A stretch of DNA of 64,000 nt from Desulfarculaceae bacterium (GCA_021737145.1 JAIPEN010000001.1:1-64000), one strand, 5' to 3'. Shown: positions 1 through 8,703, counted from the stretch's first letter. Notes: generated from the letters alone by a model not told the origin. Numbers and translations are program-made.

Positions 1-138
1 GGCCTGGTCAAACTTGTTCTGCAGCTCCGGACTCCACTCAATCGGGGGGCTGGGAGGCAAGGGGGAGGGCACAAAGGCGCTGACTTTTTCGCCCACTGTG
101 GATACAGTCAAATAATGTCCTTGCAGTTGCCGTTTCAT
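1..138 (-). CDS. Fic family protein, N-terminal fragment (cut by window edge)
   Basis: Forty-six codons of a minus-strand gene run off the left edge of the window. The peptide begins MKRQLQGHYLTV and continues with a Pro-rich stretch (FVPSPLPPSPP) and IEWSPELQ, which resembles the N-terminal Fic_N region of Fic/DOC-family proteins that AMPylate other proteins. The catalytic HPFxxGNGR motif would lie outside the window and is not seen. The gene is divergent from the HigA-like regulator at 262, so the two could form a toxin-regulator pair. The family call rests on a short N-terminus only. Confidence 0.6.
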   Translation of the reverse strand, partial: MKRQLQGHYLTVSTVGEKVSAFVPSPLPPSPPIEWSPELQNKFDQA

Positions 139-171
139 GGTTCCCAGCCAAACTCGAATTAAGGATTACCT

Positions 172-202
172 TTAATTTGACAAAACTTTAAAGTCAAATT
201 AA
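172..202. promoter_or_regulatory. Inverted repeat in the fic/higA-like divergent intergenic region
   Basis: TTAATTTGAC (172-181) and GTCAAATTAA (193-202) are perfect 10-bp inverted arms. A second palindrome, ACTTTAAAGT (185-194), lies in the spacer. The region is AT-rich, unlike its surroundings, and separates two divergent genes, one encoding an HTH protein. An autoregulatory operator is the natural reading, but this is inference. Confidence 0.45.
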
Positions 203-261
203 CGTAAATGGGCCGGGGGCGCAAGAAAATTTTATAGCCTTGTTTATTAGGGAGGGGGTTA

Positions 262-582
262 GTGGTCCGTATATCTCAGCCGAGCCACCCCGGTAATTTC
301 ATAAGGATGGAAATAATCGAGCCCCTGGGGCTCTCCATAACCGATGCCGCCAAGGTGCTTGGCGTCAGTCGGCCAGCCCTCTCCACCCTTTTAAACAGCC
401 GGTCGTCTCTGTCACCTGAAATGGGCTTGCGGCTGGAAAAGGCCTTCGGGGTGAAAATGGACGCCCTGCTACGGATGCAAGTGGCCTTTGAGATCGCGGA
501 GGCCCGCAAGCGGGAGGGCGAGATCAAGGTCAGCCGCTACATCCCTGAAAGCGGCTCTGAGCCGGAGGCCGGCAGGCCCTGA
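262..582 (+). CDS. HigA/VapI-type XRE-family antitoxin-like regulator
   Basis: A 106-residue protein built around an XRE helix-turn-helix at roughly residues 12-70. HPGNFIRMEIIEPLGLS at the start and the LGVSRPALSTLLNSR recognition-helix region are typical of HigA-family (TIGR02607) antidotes. It starts with GTG, with a GGAGG six bases upstream (251-255). HigA antitoxins bind DNA and neutralise a HigB RNase toxin encoded just upstream, but no higB lies between 139 and 261. Either this is an orphan regulator or it pairs with the divergent fic gene. It probably regulates its own promoter through the inverted repeat at 172-202. Confidence 0.75.
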   Translation: MVRISQPSHPGNFIRMEIIEPLGLSITDAAKVLGVSRPALSTLLNSRSSLSPEMGLRLEKAFGVKMDALLRMQVAFEIAEARKREGEIKVSRYIPESGSEPEAGRP

Positions 583-747
583 TAGAGCCATCGGCGGCGC
601 GTCTTAGGGGGTAGTCCGGAGCCCTCACAAACCCATAATTAAAAAACAGCGGCAGGCCTACGAAAAAATTTGGGCTCCCCCTGCAGGGACCAAAACTGTG
701 CCAGGGGGTGATCCCAAAGTGTGCCAAAACATGCCCTAAAATGCCCT

Positions 748-792
748 AAAAAAGGCTCTCCCGGAAGACTTTAGAAGATCTTCCGGGAGAGC
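748..792 (-). terminator. Intrinsic terminator of the tRNA-Lys transcript
   Basis: A perfect 14-bp inverted repeat, GCTCTCCCGGAAGA (755-768) with TCTTCCGGGAGAGC (779-792), is followed on the minus strand by a T6 tract (748-753). It lies 30 bases past the tRNA 3' end. The rest of 583-747 shows no gene I can support, only short AT-rich repeats such as two copies of ATGCCCTAAA near 731-750. Confidence 0.85.
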
Positions 793-821
793 TGTAACCG
801 CTTGAAATACGGTTATTTTAT

Positions 822-897
822 TGGTGGGCTGCCGGAGAATCGAACTCCGAACCTACGGATTAAGAGTCCGTTGCTCTGCCAGTTGAGCTAGCAGCCC
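822..897 (-). tRNA. tRNA-Lys(CTT)
   Basis: The minus strand folds into a complete cloverleaf. The acceptor stem is GGGCTGC/GCAGCCC, the anticodon stem is ACGGA/TCCGT around loop CTCTTAA (anticodon CTT, reading AAG), and the T arm is CGGAG TTCGATT CTCCG. The discriminator is A, and the CCA end is encoded (822-824). A promoter lies just upstream and a terminator just downstream, so it is an independent transcription unit. Confidence 0.95.
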
Positions 898-915
898 TTG
901 CTCAATGTGAAGCTG

Positions 916-944
916 TTTTTATCAGTCATAATGGGTTTCGTCAA
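916..944 (-). promoter_or_regulatory. Sigma70 promoter of tRNA-Lys
   Basis: On the minus strand TTGACG (939-944) is separated by 17 bp from TAAAAA (916-921), placing initiation shortly before the tRNA 5' end at 897. It overlaps the stop codon of the upstream ADP-ribosylglycohydrolase gene. Confidence 0.6.
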
Positions 945-1900
945 CCGTTTTCCCCGCATATGTCACGGCAAAGCCGCAAGACGTGGTCGCGGCCCGCCTC
1001 TTGATTCTCTAGGCGGTCCAGCCAGGCCGGGGGTATGGCCTCCAACCCCCAATAAGCCCCGGCCAAGGCTCCGGTCATGGCCCCGATGGTGTCCGTGTCG
1101 CCGCCCAGGCTCACGGCCAGGACGATGGCCTGCTCCGGGCTGGCGGCGGCCAGGAAGGCTCCGATGGCCGGGGGCAACGACTCCGGGGCCGACACGTCGC
1201 AGGCGTACTCGCTGGTCAGTACCCGGCGGGCCTGGGATTCGTCGCCCCGGGGAATGCGGGGCAGGGCCCGCAGCCGGGAGGCGGTGTGGCTGTCAATGGG
1301 CTCCACCAGGCTGGCCACGTGGTTTACCAGGCTGGCGCAGTAGGGTTGCTTGGCTGCCGCGCCCAGGCGGGCGGCCAGGGCCACGGACAGGGCCTGGGCC
1401 GCCGCTCCGGCCAGGCCCCGGGCATGGGTGTGGGTGATGGCGCATTGCCGCAAGGCGGCCGCGCAACAGGCCTGGTCGTCATGGGCGAAATAGACCCCCA
1501 GCACGCCCACCCGCATGGCCCCGCCATTGCCCCAGGAATCGGTGGCCACCTGGTCCCAGGGCGCGCCCCGGGCAAGCTGTTGCATGATGCTGTCCACCCG
1601 GCCGCCATAGCCCCGGCGGGGCTCGTACAGTGCCAAAAACCGGGCGGCCAGATAGGCGGGGTCCAGCGTCCCACGTTGGGCCAGGGTCTCGAGAATGGCG
1701 ATCATCATCTGGGAGTCATCGGTATAGGAACCAGCTTCAAGCCTACCCTCAAGAAAGGCATCCAAGCGCCCGTATTGCCTTTCAATATCTTGGTGGCTCC
1801 AGCCTTCAACCGGCATACCCAGGGCATCGCCGCACATGGCGCCCAGGGCGGCGCCGGCCAGGCGGCTGTGGGAAAAAGCCGGGGCTGGGGATTGGGTCAT
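941..1900 (-). CDS. ADP-ribosylglycohydrolase family protein (DraG/ARH type)
   Basis: A 319-residue protein of the family that removes ADP-ribose from proteins or small molecules using two Mg ions. The metal-binding signatures are visible: GDALGMPVEGW near residue 25, YTDDSQMM near 60, and near the C-terminus GGDTDTIGAMTGALAGA. Length matches the family. I chose the ATG at 1900 because GGAG lies six bases upstream; an in-frame start 20 codons earlier has no such site. Substrate cannot be told from sequence. No DraT-like ADP-ribosyltransferase is visible nearby, although the truncated fic at the window edge is another NTP-dependent protein-modification gene. Confidence 0.88.
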   Translation of the reverse strand: MTQSPAPAFSHSRLAGAALGAMCGDALGMPVEGWSHQDIERQYGRLDAFLEGRLEAGSYTDDSQMMIAILETLAQRGTLDPAYLAARFLALYEPRRGYGGRVDSIMQQLARGAPWDQVATDSWGNGGAMRVGVLGVYFAHDDQACCAAALRQCAITHTHARGLAGAAAQALSVALAARLGAAAKQPYCASLVNHVASLVEPIDSHTASRLRALPRIPRGDESQARRVLTSEYACDVSAPESLPPAIGAFLAAASPEQAIVLAVSLGGDTDTIGAMTGALAGAYWGLEAIPPAWLDRLENQEAGRDHVLRLCRDICGENG

Positions 1901-1999
1901 GAATGTCTCCGGTGACAGGGGCTGAGCCCAGTATAACCGGGACGGCTTGGCGGCGGGCAAGGGGTGTGTTAGATTTGCCCTTCAGCCGGAGGAAGCAGC

Positions 2000-2158
2000 A
2001 TGGCCACCCAACCTTGCGTACCTTGTGCCGATTACCGGGCCGAAAAGCGGCTCTTGTCCCTCAAGCGTCAGCTCAGCGCCGACGATCTGTCACCAGAGGA
2101 GCGCCAGCGCCTGGAGGCCGAGGTGGCTGAATTGGAGCGTCTGTTGGGCATGGACTAG
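2000..2158 (+). CDS. Small conserved-looking CxxC protein (52 aa)
   Basis: A 52-codon ORF begins with ATG behind a textbook GGAGGA site (1988-1993, six-base spacer). The product has a CVPC motif near its N-terminus, then a charged, probably helical remainder ([35 protein letters not shown]). It may be a small metal- or thiol-binding protein with a short coiled coil. Its stop overlaps the stop of the convergent ABC-F gene by four bases. I do not recognise a named family. The ribosome binding site and codon use argue that it is real. Confidence 0.6.
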   Translation: MATQPCVPCADYRAEKRLLSLKRQLSADDLSPEERQRLEAEVAELERLLGMD

Positions 2159-4152
2159 CCCTCGTCCTCCAACTCTTCCAACTCCAAGGCCATTCTCTCC
2201 CACTTCTTGGTCAGCTTTTCAACCCTGGCCTGGGCCGCGGCGTGGTCCTTGGTCAGCTTGGCCCAACGCGGCCCGTCGGCGAATGCCTCCGGGTCCACCA
2301 TCTCGCCCACCAGCCGATCCAACTCCACCGTGGCCTCCTCCACCTGGGCCTCCAGGCGGGCCACCTTGTCCTTGAGCGGCTTCAGGCGGCGGTAGCGCTC
2401 GTTGCGCGCCTTGGCCTCGGAGCGTTTTTGCTCTGGGCTCTTCTTGCCGCTGTCCGCATCAAGCGCGGGGTCCTTGGCCGGGGTTGGGGCGGCCACGGCT
2501 TTGGCGGCCGGGGCCGGGGAGGGCGCGTCCTTTGCCTGTCCGGGAGCCAGCTTGTTTTTCCACAGCCGCTCGAAATCATCGTAATTCCCCGGCAGCATGG
2601 TGACCTCGCCGCCGGCCACATAGGCGACCTGCCTGGCCACGGTGTTGATCAGGTGCCGGTCGTGGCTGATGAGCACCAGGGTTCCGTTGTACTGGGCCAA
2701 AGCCTCTTCCAACACCTGACGGGAGGCGATGTCCAGGTGGTTGGTGGGCTCGTCCAAGAGCAGGAAATTTGGTTTTTGTATAAGAAGCTTGGCCAGCACC
2801 AGGCGGGCCCGCTCCCCGCCCGAGAGCACCTTGACCTTTTTGAACACGTCGTCGCCCTTGAACAAAAAGGCCCCCAACATGGTGCGCTGCTGGCTGTGGG
2901 CCATGAGCCCGGCCACGGTGCCCAACTCTTCCAGGGCGGTGTTCTCGGGATGCAAGTCCTCCATGGTGTGTTGGGAGAACACCCCCATCTTGACCCGGCC
3001 GCCCACCAGGCGGCGGCCCGCCTTGGGCTTCAACTGCCCGGCCAATAAACGCAGCAAGGACGACTTGCCCGCCCCGTTGCGCCCCAGCAGGGCCAGACGT
3101 TCCTCCTTGCGCAGGGTCAGGCTCAGGTCCTGGTAGATGACCTTATCGCCGTAGGCCAGCTTGATGTTGAGCAGCTCCACCACCACCTTGGCCGAGGGCT
3201 CGGCCCGGGGCAGCTCCAGCTTGATGGCCTGGTCCTCGGCCGGCGGGGCCACCCTCTCCATTTTTTCCAGCATCTTCAGGCGGCCCTGCACCTGCTTGGC
3301 CCGGTCCTTGCGCGTGCGGTTGCGGTCCACGAACTCCTGGATCTGCTTGATGCGCTCCTGCTGGCTTTCGTAGGCCGAGCGCTGGGCGTCGCGCCGCCGC
3401 TGGCGCTGCTCCTGAAAATGGCTGTAGTTGCCGCCATAGGTGTAGAGCTGGCCCTGGTCCAGCTCCACGATTCGGTTGGCCACCTTATCCAGAAACACCC
3501 GGTCGTGACTCACCAGCACCAGGGAGGCGGGATTGCCCACCAGATAGTCTTCCAGCCAGACCAGGGACTCCAGGTCCAGGTGGTTGGTGGGCTCGTCCAA
3601 CAGGATCAGGTCCGGGGCCGAGAGCAGCAGCCGGGCCAGGGCGGCGCGCATGAGCCAGCCGCCGGACAGCTCGCCCACGTCGCGGTGCAGGCGCTCCTGG
3701 TCAAATCCCAGGCCGCCCAGCACCCGCGAGGCCCGCGCCTCCAGGTCGTATCCGCCGAGTTGCTCGAACAGGCTCTGCAACTGCCCCTGGCGGGCCAGGA
3801 GTTCCTCCAGCGCATCCTCGTCGCGCACCGAGCCCAGTTCGCGGTGCACCTGGTCCAGCTCGGCCTCCACCTGGGGAAGGCTGTCGCCGGTTTCCATGGC
3901 CAGCTCCAGCACCGTCCGGCCCGACAGGGTCAGAAGCTCCTGGGGCAGATAGCCCAGGCGCAGGTTCTTGGCCTTGAACACCTCGCCGCTGTCGGCCTCC
4001 ACCGTGTCGAGCATGAGGCCCAGCAGGGTGGACTTGCCCGCACCATTGGGCCCCACCAGTCCCAGGCGTTCGCCCGGCCCGATGTGCAGGTTGACCCCCT
4101 TGAGGATGTCCTGCTTGCCGAAATATTTGCTGACGTTGTGCAGGGTGATCAT
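2155..4152 (-). CDS. ABC-F family ATP-binding protein (Uup/YheS-like)
   Basis: A 665-residue soluble protein with two ABC ATPase domains and no membrane segments, as in ABC-F translation factors that act on the ribosome. Domain 1 has Walker A GPNGAGKS near residue 35 and signature [11 protein letters not shown] with [10 protein letters not shown]. Domain 2 has GRNGAGKS near 350 and [11 protein letters not shown] with [10 protein letters not shown]. Between them lies the charged linker (about 240-320) that reaches into the ribosomal E site. The C-terminal 110 residues form a Lys/Glu-rich coiled coil like the Uup DNA/RNA-binding tail. [12 protein letters not shown] is the usual family start, hence 4152; a GTG at 4170 is possible. 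Confidence 0.92.
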   Translation of the reverse strand: MITLHNVSKYFGKQDILKGVNLHIGPGERLGLVGPNGAGKSTLLGLMLDTVEADSGEVFKAKNLRLGYLPQELLTLSGRTVLELAMETGDSLPQVEAELDQVHRELGSVRDEDALEELLARQGQLQSLFEQLGGYDLEARASRVLGGLGFDQERLHRDVGELSGGWLMRAALARLLLSAPDLILLDEPTNHLDLESLVWLEDYLVGNPASLVLVSHDRVFLDKVANRIVELDQGQLYTYGGNYSHFQEQRQRRRDAQRSAYESQQERIKQIQEFVDRNRTRKDRAKQVQGRLKMLEKMERVAPPAEDQAIKLELPRAEPSAKVVVELLNIKLAYGDKVIYQDLSLTLRKEERLALLGRNGAGKSSLLRLLAGQLKPKAGRRLVGGRVKMGVFSQHTMEDLHPENTALEELGTVAGLMAHSQQRTMLGAFLFKGDDVFKKVKVLSGGERARLVLAKLLIQKPNFLLLDEPTNHLDIASRQVLEEALAQYNGTLVLISHDRHLINTVARQVAYVAGGEVTMLPGNYDDFERLWKNKLAPGQAKDAPSPAPAAKAVAAPTPAKDPALDADSGKKSPEQKRSEAKARNERYRRLKPLKDKVARLEAQVEEATVELDRLVGEMVDPEAFADGPRWAKLTKDHAAAQARVEKLTKKWERMALELEELEDEG

Positions 4153-4253
4153 GGGGCCAGAAGATAGCACCCAACCGGCCTCACGGCAACATGGCCCGCC
4201 GCTTAACCGCGAGGACCCGGCGTGCTATGATCTGCCGAAGCAAAGGAGACTCC

Positions 4254-5552
4254 ATGCAAAACGCGCCCTGGTTCTACAACCTGATAAGCCTGGGGGGCAT
4301 GATCCTGCTGCTGGCCCTGGCCCGGGCGGGCGGCCTGCGGCGCGGCCCCACGGCCTGGCGCACCCTGGCCTGGGGCATGGGCCTGCAACTGGCCGTGGGC
4401 GCCCTGGTTTTCGCCCTGCCGGCCGGGCGGGGCGGTTTGGTGGTGGTCAACCAGGCCATGGTGGCCCTGATGGGCTATTCCCGGGCGGGCATTGAGTTCC
4501 TTTTCGGCCCCCTGGCCATACCGCCGGGCGAGCAGGGCTCCCTGGGCTTCATGCTGGCCATCCACGCCCTGCCCACCATCATTTTCTTCATGGCCCTGAC
4601 CGCGCTGCTCTACCAGGCGGGCATCCTGCAACGGGTGGTGCGCCTGTTCTCGCGGGTGTTCGTGCGCAGCCTGGGCACCAGCGGGGCCGAGTCCCTGGGC
4701 GTGGCCAGCCTTATCTTCGTGGGGGTGGAGTCGGCGGGCATGGTGCGGCCATTTTTGCCCAAGTTCACCCGCTCGGAGATGTTCTGCCTGCTCACTGCGG
4801 CCATGTCCACCGTGGCCTCCTCCACCCTGGGGGTCTACGTGATCACCCTGCAGGGCGGCTTTCCCAACATCGCGGGCCACCTGGTAAGCGCCTCGCTGAT
4901 CTCGGCGCCGGCGGCCATCGTGGTGGCCAAGCTCATGGAGCCCGAGACCGGCGAGCCCCTCACCACCGGGCAACTGGTGGACCCGGCCATGGGCAAGTAC
5001 GGCGGCTTCATGGAGTCCATCACCACCGGGTCCCTGGACGGGGTCAAGCTGGTGGTGGGGGTGGCCGCCCTGTTGATGAGCTTTTTGGGGCTGGTGGCCC
5101 TGGCCAACGGCATTTTGGGCTGGCTGGCCGGGCTGGCTGGCTGGGAGGGCTTTTCCCTGCAAACGGTGCTGGGCTGGCTGGGCTATCCATTCGCCCTGGC
5201 CATGGGCGTGCCGCCGGCAGACGCGGCCCCGGTGGGATCGCTCCTGGGCCAGCGCATCCTGGTCACCGAAATACCGGCCTACTTGCAGCTAAAGGACATC
5301 CTGGCCGCGGGCGGGCTCACCTACGGGCGCAGCGCGGTGATCGCCTCCTATGCCCTGTGCGGCTTCGCCCACGTGGCCTCCATCGCCATATTTGTGGGCG
5401 GCTTCGGGGCCCTGGCTCCGGGCCGCATGGGCGAGTGGTCCCGCTTGGGCGTCAAGGCCCTGTGGGCCGCCACCCTGGCCACCATGCTCACCGGCTGCGT
5501 GGCCGGGCTCTTTGCCCACGGCGGGGCCACCTTGTTGGGGCTGGGGAGCTAG
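4254..5552 (+). CDS. Concentrative nucleoside transporter (CNT/NupC family)
   Basis: A 432-residue inner-membrane protein with about ten hydrophobic segments. CNT proteins import nucleosides with Na+ or H+. The core motif region is clear: GTSGAESLGVASLIFVGVES near residue 140, then FTRSEMFCLLTAAMSTVASS and HLVSASLISAPAAIVVAKLM. In well-studied CNTs the second half of the first motif reads GQTEAP; here it is GVESAG, so residues that contact nucleoside differ and substrate could be altered. The start is fixed by AAAGGAG at 4242-4248. The stop codon lies inside the left end of the inverted-repeat element at 5550-5809. Confidence 0.85.
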   Translation: MQNAPWFYNLISLGGMILLLALARAGGLRRGPTAWRTLAWGMGLQLAVGALVFALPAGRGGLVVVNQAMVALMGYSRAGIEFLFGPLAIPPGEQGSLGFMLAIHALPTIIFFMALTALLYQAGILQRVVRLFSRVFVRSLGTSGAESLGVASLIFVGVESAGMVRPFLPKFTRSEMFCLLTAAMSTVASSTLGVYVITLQGGFPNIAGHLVSASLISAPAAIVVAKLMEPETGEPLTTGQLVDPAMGKYGGFMESITTGSLDGVKLVVGVAALLMSFLGLVALANGILGWLAGLAGWEGFSLQTVLGWLGYPFALAMGVPPADAAPVGSLLGQRILVTEIPAYLQLKDILAAGGLTYGRSAVIASYALCGFAHVASIAIFVGGFGALAPGRMGEWSRLGVKALWAATLATMLTGCVAGLFAHGGATLLGLGS

Positions 5553-5809
5553 CCCGCATGTTTCATGAGGATTGGGCGGCATTGCGCCAGGATCAAGCAC
5601 ATAAGAGGTCAGATAAAAAAAAGAAAAGGCTTTGAGGATGTGGTTCGTAACTGCTCCGGCACAGCCAGCCGCAGGCAGACAAGGCGTCTGACAAGCGAGA
5701 GCCGCAGGCGCAGCCGGAGGTATACGTCGAGGCCCGAGCGCAGCCAGCAACGCCGGATGGAGGTGGCTGGCGCCGCCGGGTGCACAATCTTCATGAAACG
5801 TGCGGGCTA
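5550..5809. mobile_element. MITE-like element with 25-bp terminal inverted repeats
   Basis: The 25 bases at 5550-5574 (beginning TAGCCCGCATGTTTCATGA) match the reverse complement of 5785-5809 at 23 of 25 positions, and weaker similarity continues inward. The ~210-bp interior has no convincing ORF. A short sequence with long inverted ends and no transposase is the signature of a non-autonomous transposon remnant. The stop codon of the nucleoside transporter is the first three bases of the left arm. No clear target duplication is visible, and I cannot name an insertion-sequence family with confidence. Confidence 0.55.
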
Positions 5810-5810
5810 A

Positions 5811-5847
5811 ATAAAAACCGGCGGCTGACCTGAGGCCAACCGCCGGT
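5811..5847 (-). terminator. Intrinsic terminator of the tRNA-Pro transcript
   Basis: ACCGGCGG (5817-5824) pairs with CCGCCGGT (5840-5847), and on the minus strand the hairpin is followed by TTTTTATTT. It lies 14 bases beyond the encoded CCA end of tRNA-Pro. Confidence 0.85.
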
Positions 5848-5860
5848 GGGGTTTGCTAAG

Positions 5861-5937
5861 TGGTCGGGACGACTGGATTTGAACCAGCGACCCCTTGAAC
5901 CCCATTCAAGTGCGCTTCCATACTGCGCCACGTCCCG
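5861..5937 (-). tRNA. tRNA-Pro(GGG)
   Basis: The minus strand gives a complete tRNA. The acceptor stem is CGGGACG/CGTCCCG, the anticodon stem is CTTGA/TCAAG around ATGGGGT (anticodon GGG), and the T arm is CTGGTTCAAATCCAG. The discriminator is A, with encoded CCA. The sequence closely follows the bacterial tRNA-Pro consensus. It has its own promoter and terminator. Confidence 0.95.
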
Positions 5938-5948
5938 ACGCGAAGGGA

Positions 5949-5977
5949 TATGTACCATCAGGACGGGTAGTTGTCAA
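5949..5977 (-). promoter_or_regulatory. Sigma70 promoter of tRNA-Pro
   Basis: On the minus strand TTGACA (5972-5977) and TACATA (5949-5954) are 17 bp apart, ending 11 bases before the mature tRNA 5' end. The -35 box overlaps the stop codon of the upstream gene (5974). Confidence 0.75.
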
Positions 5978-7116
5978 TCGGGTGGCAACTGATTCAAGGC
6001 CGCAAGCAGCTCATGAGCCAACTTTTCCAGCGCTCCCGCCCAATCGCCTCCCACCCGGCGGGGCCGGGGGAACCAGGCCGCCTCGATCCCGGCCGCCTCG
6101 GGCTCGGGCTCTTGGCCCGCCAGGCGGGCGGCCTGCGCCATCAACACCTTCTCGCCATTGGTGAGCAACGGCTCCAGCGCAGCCTCCAACTCCACGGCCA
6201 GGGATTCGTCCGCGCACCAGGCGGCAGCCGCCTCGGTCAGACGCCTGAGCTCCCAGAACTCCAGGCCCCGGGCTCCCCGCGACCACAGGGGCATGGCCGA
6301 ATGGCGGGGCCGCCACAGGCCCAGGGCGCGGCCATGCTCCCAAAGCTCGCCGCAGGAGGCCGCCAGCCCGGTCAGGCGGGGCGATGGGGCCTCGGGCGGG
6401 GCCGGGGCCCGGGTCCGGGCCTCCTGGCCCAGCCAGGCGTCCCACAGGCGCTCCAGGGCCGCGCCGCCCGCCCGGTCGCCGGGCGTGTCCAGGTGCACAT
6501 AAGACAAGAGCAGCCGCCCCTGGCCCAGCCCGGCCTCGATCACCGCCGGCTGGCCCCACAAGGGAGCCGGGTCCAGGGACAGGCCGTACTCCCGCTCCAG
6601 GGCGGGCAAATCCTCGGGGCTGGTCTGTTGCAGGGGCAGGTCGAAAAAGCAAAGCTCACTGGTGGGGCCTTCATAGCGGGCCAGCACCCGCACGGCCGTG
6701 TCCTGGGGCTCGGAGAACTGGCCGGGCCACCACACCAGCCAGCGCGCCGGGTTGTCCTGGCCCTGCCACAGGGCATGTTTCTGCGACCCACCCGCCAGGC
6801 GCACCATTACCGGGCCGCTCAGTCCGGGCAGGCGCTGGGCGCCGCTGGCCCGGCCCAGGGGCGCCAGGCCCAGGCCGTCGGGCACCGTAAGGGCCAGGCC
6901 CGCGCCGCCGCAAAAGCCCAGATACAGGCCGCCGCGCTCCACAAAGGCGCGGATGGCCTCTGCCCCGGACTCGCCCAGGGCGGTCTTCTTGTATTGGGAA
7001 AAGCCCCCCGGAACCACCAGCAGGCGGGCGTCTTGCAACCCGCCTGCCGCGACCTGGGCCGCGCTGATCGGGGCCAGGCACAGGCCGCGCTGCCAGGCCG
7101 CCTCCAGGCACATCAA
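5974..7116 (-). CDS. Class I glutamine-amidotransferase-like protein (BPL_N type)
   Basis: About 380 residues. The N-terminal 180 residues resemble the glutamine-amidotransferase-like fold found at the N-terminus of biotin-protein ligases: [15 protein letters not shown], then [19 protein letters not shown], where the Cys sits at the nucleophile elbow. The C-terminal half is helical and Glu/Ala-rich with no recognised domain. It follows tldD on the same strand. The first usable start (TTG 7116, then ATG 7113) is probably too late: the same frame upstream encodes [11 protein letters not shown], which looks like the true first strand, but no ATG, GTG or TTG precedes it. Enzymatic role unknown. 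Confidence 0.6.
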   Translation of the reverse strand: MMCLEAAWQRGLCLAPISAAQVAAGGLQDARLLVVPGGFSQYKKTALGESGAEAIRAFVERGGLYLGFCGGAGLALTVPDGLGLAPLGRASGAQRLPGLSGPVMVRLAGGSQKHALWQGQDNPARWLVWWPGQFSEPQDTAVRVLARYEGPTSELCFFDLPLQQTSPEDLPALEREYGLSLDPAPLWGQPAVIEAGLGQGRLLLSYVHLDTPGDRAGGAALERLWDAWLGQEARTRAPAPPEAPSPRLTGLAASCGELWEHGRALGLWRPRHSAMPLWSRGARGLEFWELRRLTEAAAAWCADESLAVELEAALEPLLTNGEKVLMAQAARLAGQEPEPEAAGIEAAWFPRPRRVGGDWAGALEKLAHELLAALNQLPPD

Positions 7117-7174
7117 AGACCACAGGCCGCCCCCGTCCCACAGCAGGCGGGCCGGGCAGGAGGAGGGCAGGGGG

Positions 7175-8560
7175 CTAGCCTTGCTGATGACCGCCCACCA
7201 CCAGGCGGGGGATGCGCAGGGTGGGCTGGGCGTCGCCCACCGGCGAGCCCTGGCCGTCCTTGCCGCAGGTGCCCAGGCTCCAGCCCAGGTCGCTGCCCAC
7301 CCGGTCGATCTTTTGCAGCACCTCGGGCCCGTTGCCGGTGAGGGTGGCCCCGCGCACCGGCGGGCCCACCTTGCCGTCGCGGATAAGATAGCCCTCGCTC
7401 ACCTCGAACACGAAGTCGCCGTTGATCGTGTTCACCTGGCCGCCGCCCATCTTCTTGACCAACAGGCCGTCGCCCACCGAGCGGATGATGGCCTCCGGGT
7501 CCTCGGAACCGGGCGCGATCATGGTGTTGGTCATGCGGGGGATGGGGCGGTGTCGGTAGCTCTCCCGGCGGCCGTTGCCCGTGGGCTCGGCCTCCAGCTT
7601 CCAGGCCGAGAGCCGGTCTTGCAAATAGCCCTTTAGCACGCCCTGGTCGATGACCACGTTCTTCTGGCAGGGGGTGCCCTCGTCGTCGAAACCGCCCGAG
7701 CCCCGGCGGCCGGGCACCGTGCCGTCGTCGATAACCGTGACCAACTCGCTGGCCACCTTTTCGCCGATCTTGCCGGCGTACACGCTCATGTTCTCGAAAA
7801 CCAGGTCGCCCTCCAGGCCGTGGCCCACCGCCTCGTGGATCATGGTGCCGCCCGCCTCGGCCGAGAGCACCACGGGCATGGCCCCGCCGGGCGCGGGATC
7901 GGCCTGAAGCATGAGCACCGCCCGCCGGGCCGCCTCGCGGGCCACTTGCAGGGGGTCTTCCAGATCGAACAGCTCCATGCCCCGGATGCCGCCCATGGTC
8001 TCGTAGCCGGTCTGGGAGCGGCCGTTCTCCTTGGCCACGCAGTGCACCGCCAGGAGCACCTGGTTGCGCTCCTCGGCCGCCTCCACGCCCAGAGAGTTGA
8101 CGATGCGCACCTCCTGGCCCCGGTCCATGTAGGTGACCCGCACCTGGCTGATGCGCGGGTCCACGGCCCGGGCCGCGTCCTCGGCCGCCTTTACCAGGTC
8201 CACCTTGCGGGCGGTGGCCGTGTCCCGGGGCGGGGAGCTCACCTGGGAGGTGAGGCCGGGCTGCCGGGCAACCAGGGCCGAGGGAGCCACGGCCTGGCCG
8301 GTGGAGAGCAGGGACAGGTTGGCGGCCAAGGGCATCAGCGCTTCCTGGCTGAGCTGGTTGCCATAGGCATAGGCGGTCTTTAGGTCGTAGATCAGGCGCA
8401 GGCCCGCGCCCTGGTCCACCCCGCCCAGCACCTTTTCCACCTTGCCGTCATCCAGGATGATCATCAGGCCGGTGGAGCGCTCCAGATACAATTCCGACAT
8501 CTGTCCGCCCTTTTGCAGGGCAGCTTCCAGAATGGGCAGGGCGGCGACCTCGAGGGACAT
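7175..8560 (-). CDS. tldD: Metalloprotease TldD/PmbA family, TldD-type
   Basis: A 461-residue soluble protein. TldD forms a heterodimer with TldE (PmbA) that degrades unfolded peptides and matures microcin B17-type peptides or removes CcdA antitoxin. The zinc site HEAVGHGLEGD (HExxxH) occurs at about residues 243-253 with the expected surroundings (GGTMIHEAVGHG, GSGGFDDEG). The C-terminus carries the family strand GATLTGNGPEVL and CGKDGQGSPVGDAQPTLR. No tldE lies in the window, so the partner must be elsewhere. The stop is upstream of, and in a different frame from, the following amidotransferase-like gene. Confidence 0.92.
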   Translation of the reverse strand: MSLEVAALPILEAALQKGGQMSELYLERSTGLMIILDDGKVEKVLGGVDQGAGLRLIYDLKTAYAYGNQLSQEALMPLAANLSLLSTGQAVAPSALVARQPGLTSQVSSPPRDTATARKVDLVKAAEDAARAVDPRISQVRVTYMDRGQEVRIVNSLGVEAAEERNQVLLAVHCVAKENGRSQTGYETMGGIRGMELFDLEDPLQVAREAARRAVLMLQADPAPGGAMPVVLSAEAGGTMIHEAVGHGLEGDLVFENMSVYAGKIGEKVASELVTVIDDGTVPGRRGSGGFDDEGTPCQKNVVIDQGVLKGYLQDRLSAWKLEAEPTGNGRRESYRHRPIPRMTNTMIAPGSEDPEAIIRSVGDGLLVKKMGGGQVNTINGDFVFEVSEGYLIRDGKVGPPVRGATLTGNGPEVLQKIDRVGSDLGWSLGTCGKDGQGSPVGDAQPTLRIPRLVVGGHQQG

Positions 8561-8674
8561 GTGTGGCTATCCTATTGATTGAGCTTACAAAGATTGGGCC
8601 AGTAACGCTTGAAAAAGAATAGCACGCCCCCGGAGTCCGGTCAACGCGGCCAGCAAAGGCGTGGCCGGGCGGCA

Positions 8675-8703
8675 TTGACAGGGATGGCCCGCGCGCATAG
8701 TAT
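8675..8703 (+). promoter_or_regulatory. Sigma70 promoter of the rhodanese-like gene
   Basis: TTGACA (8675-8680) and TAGTAT (8698-8703) are separated by 17 bp, 36 bp before the gene at 8740 and divergent from tldD. Confidence 0.75.

Noticed and set aside
139..261. higB toxin upstream of the HigA-like gene
   Set aside because: The gap is 123 bases of AT-rich sequence with no ORF, so no toxin fits.
5553..5810. Transposase inside the inverted-repeat element
   Set aside because: Only short ORFs without transposase motifs are found in 210 bases.
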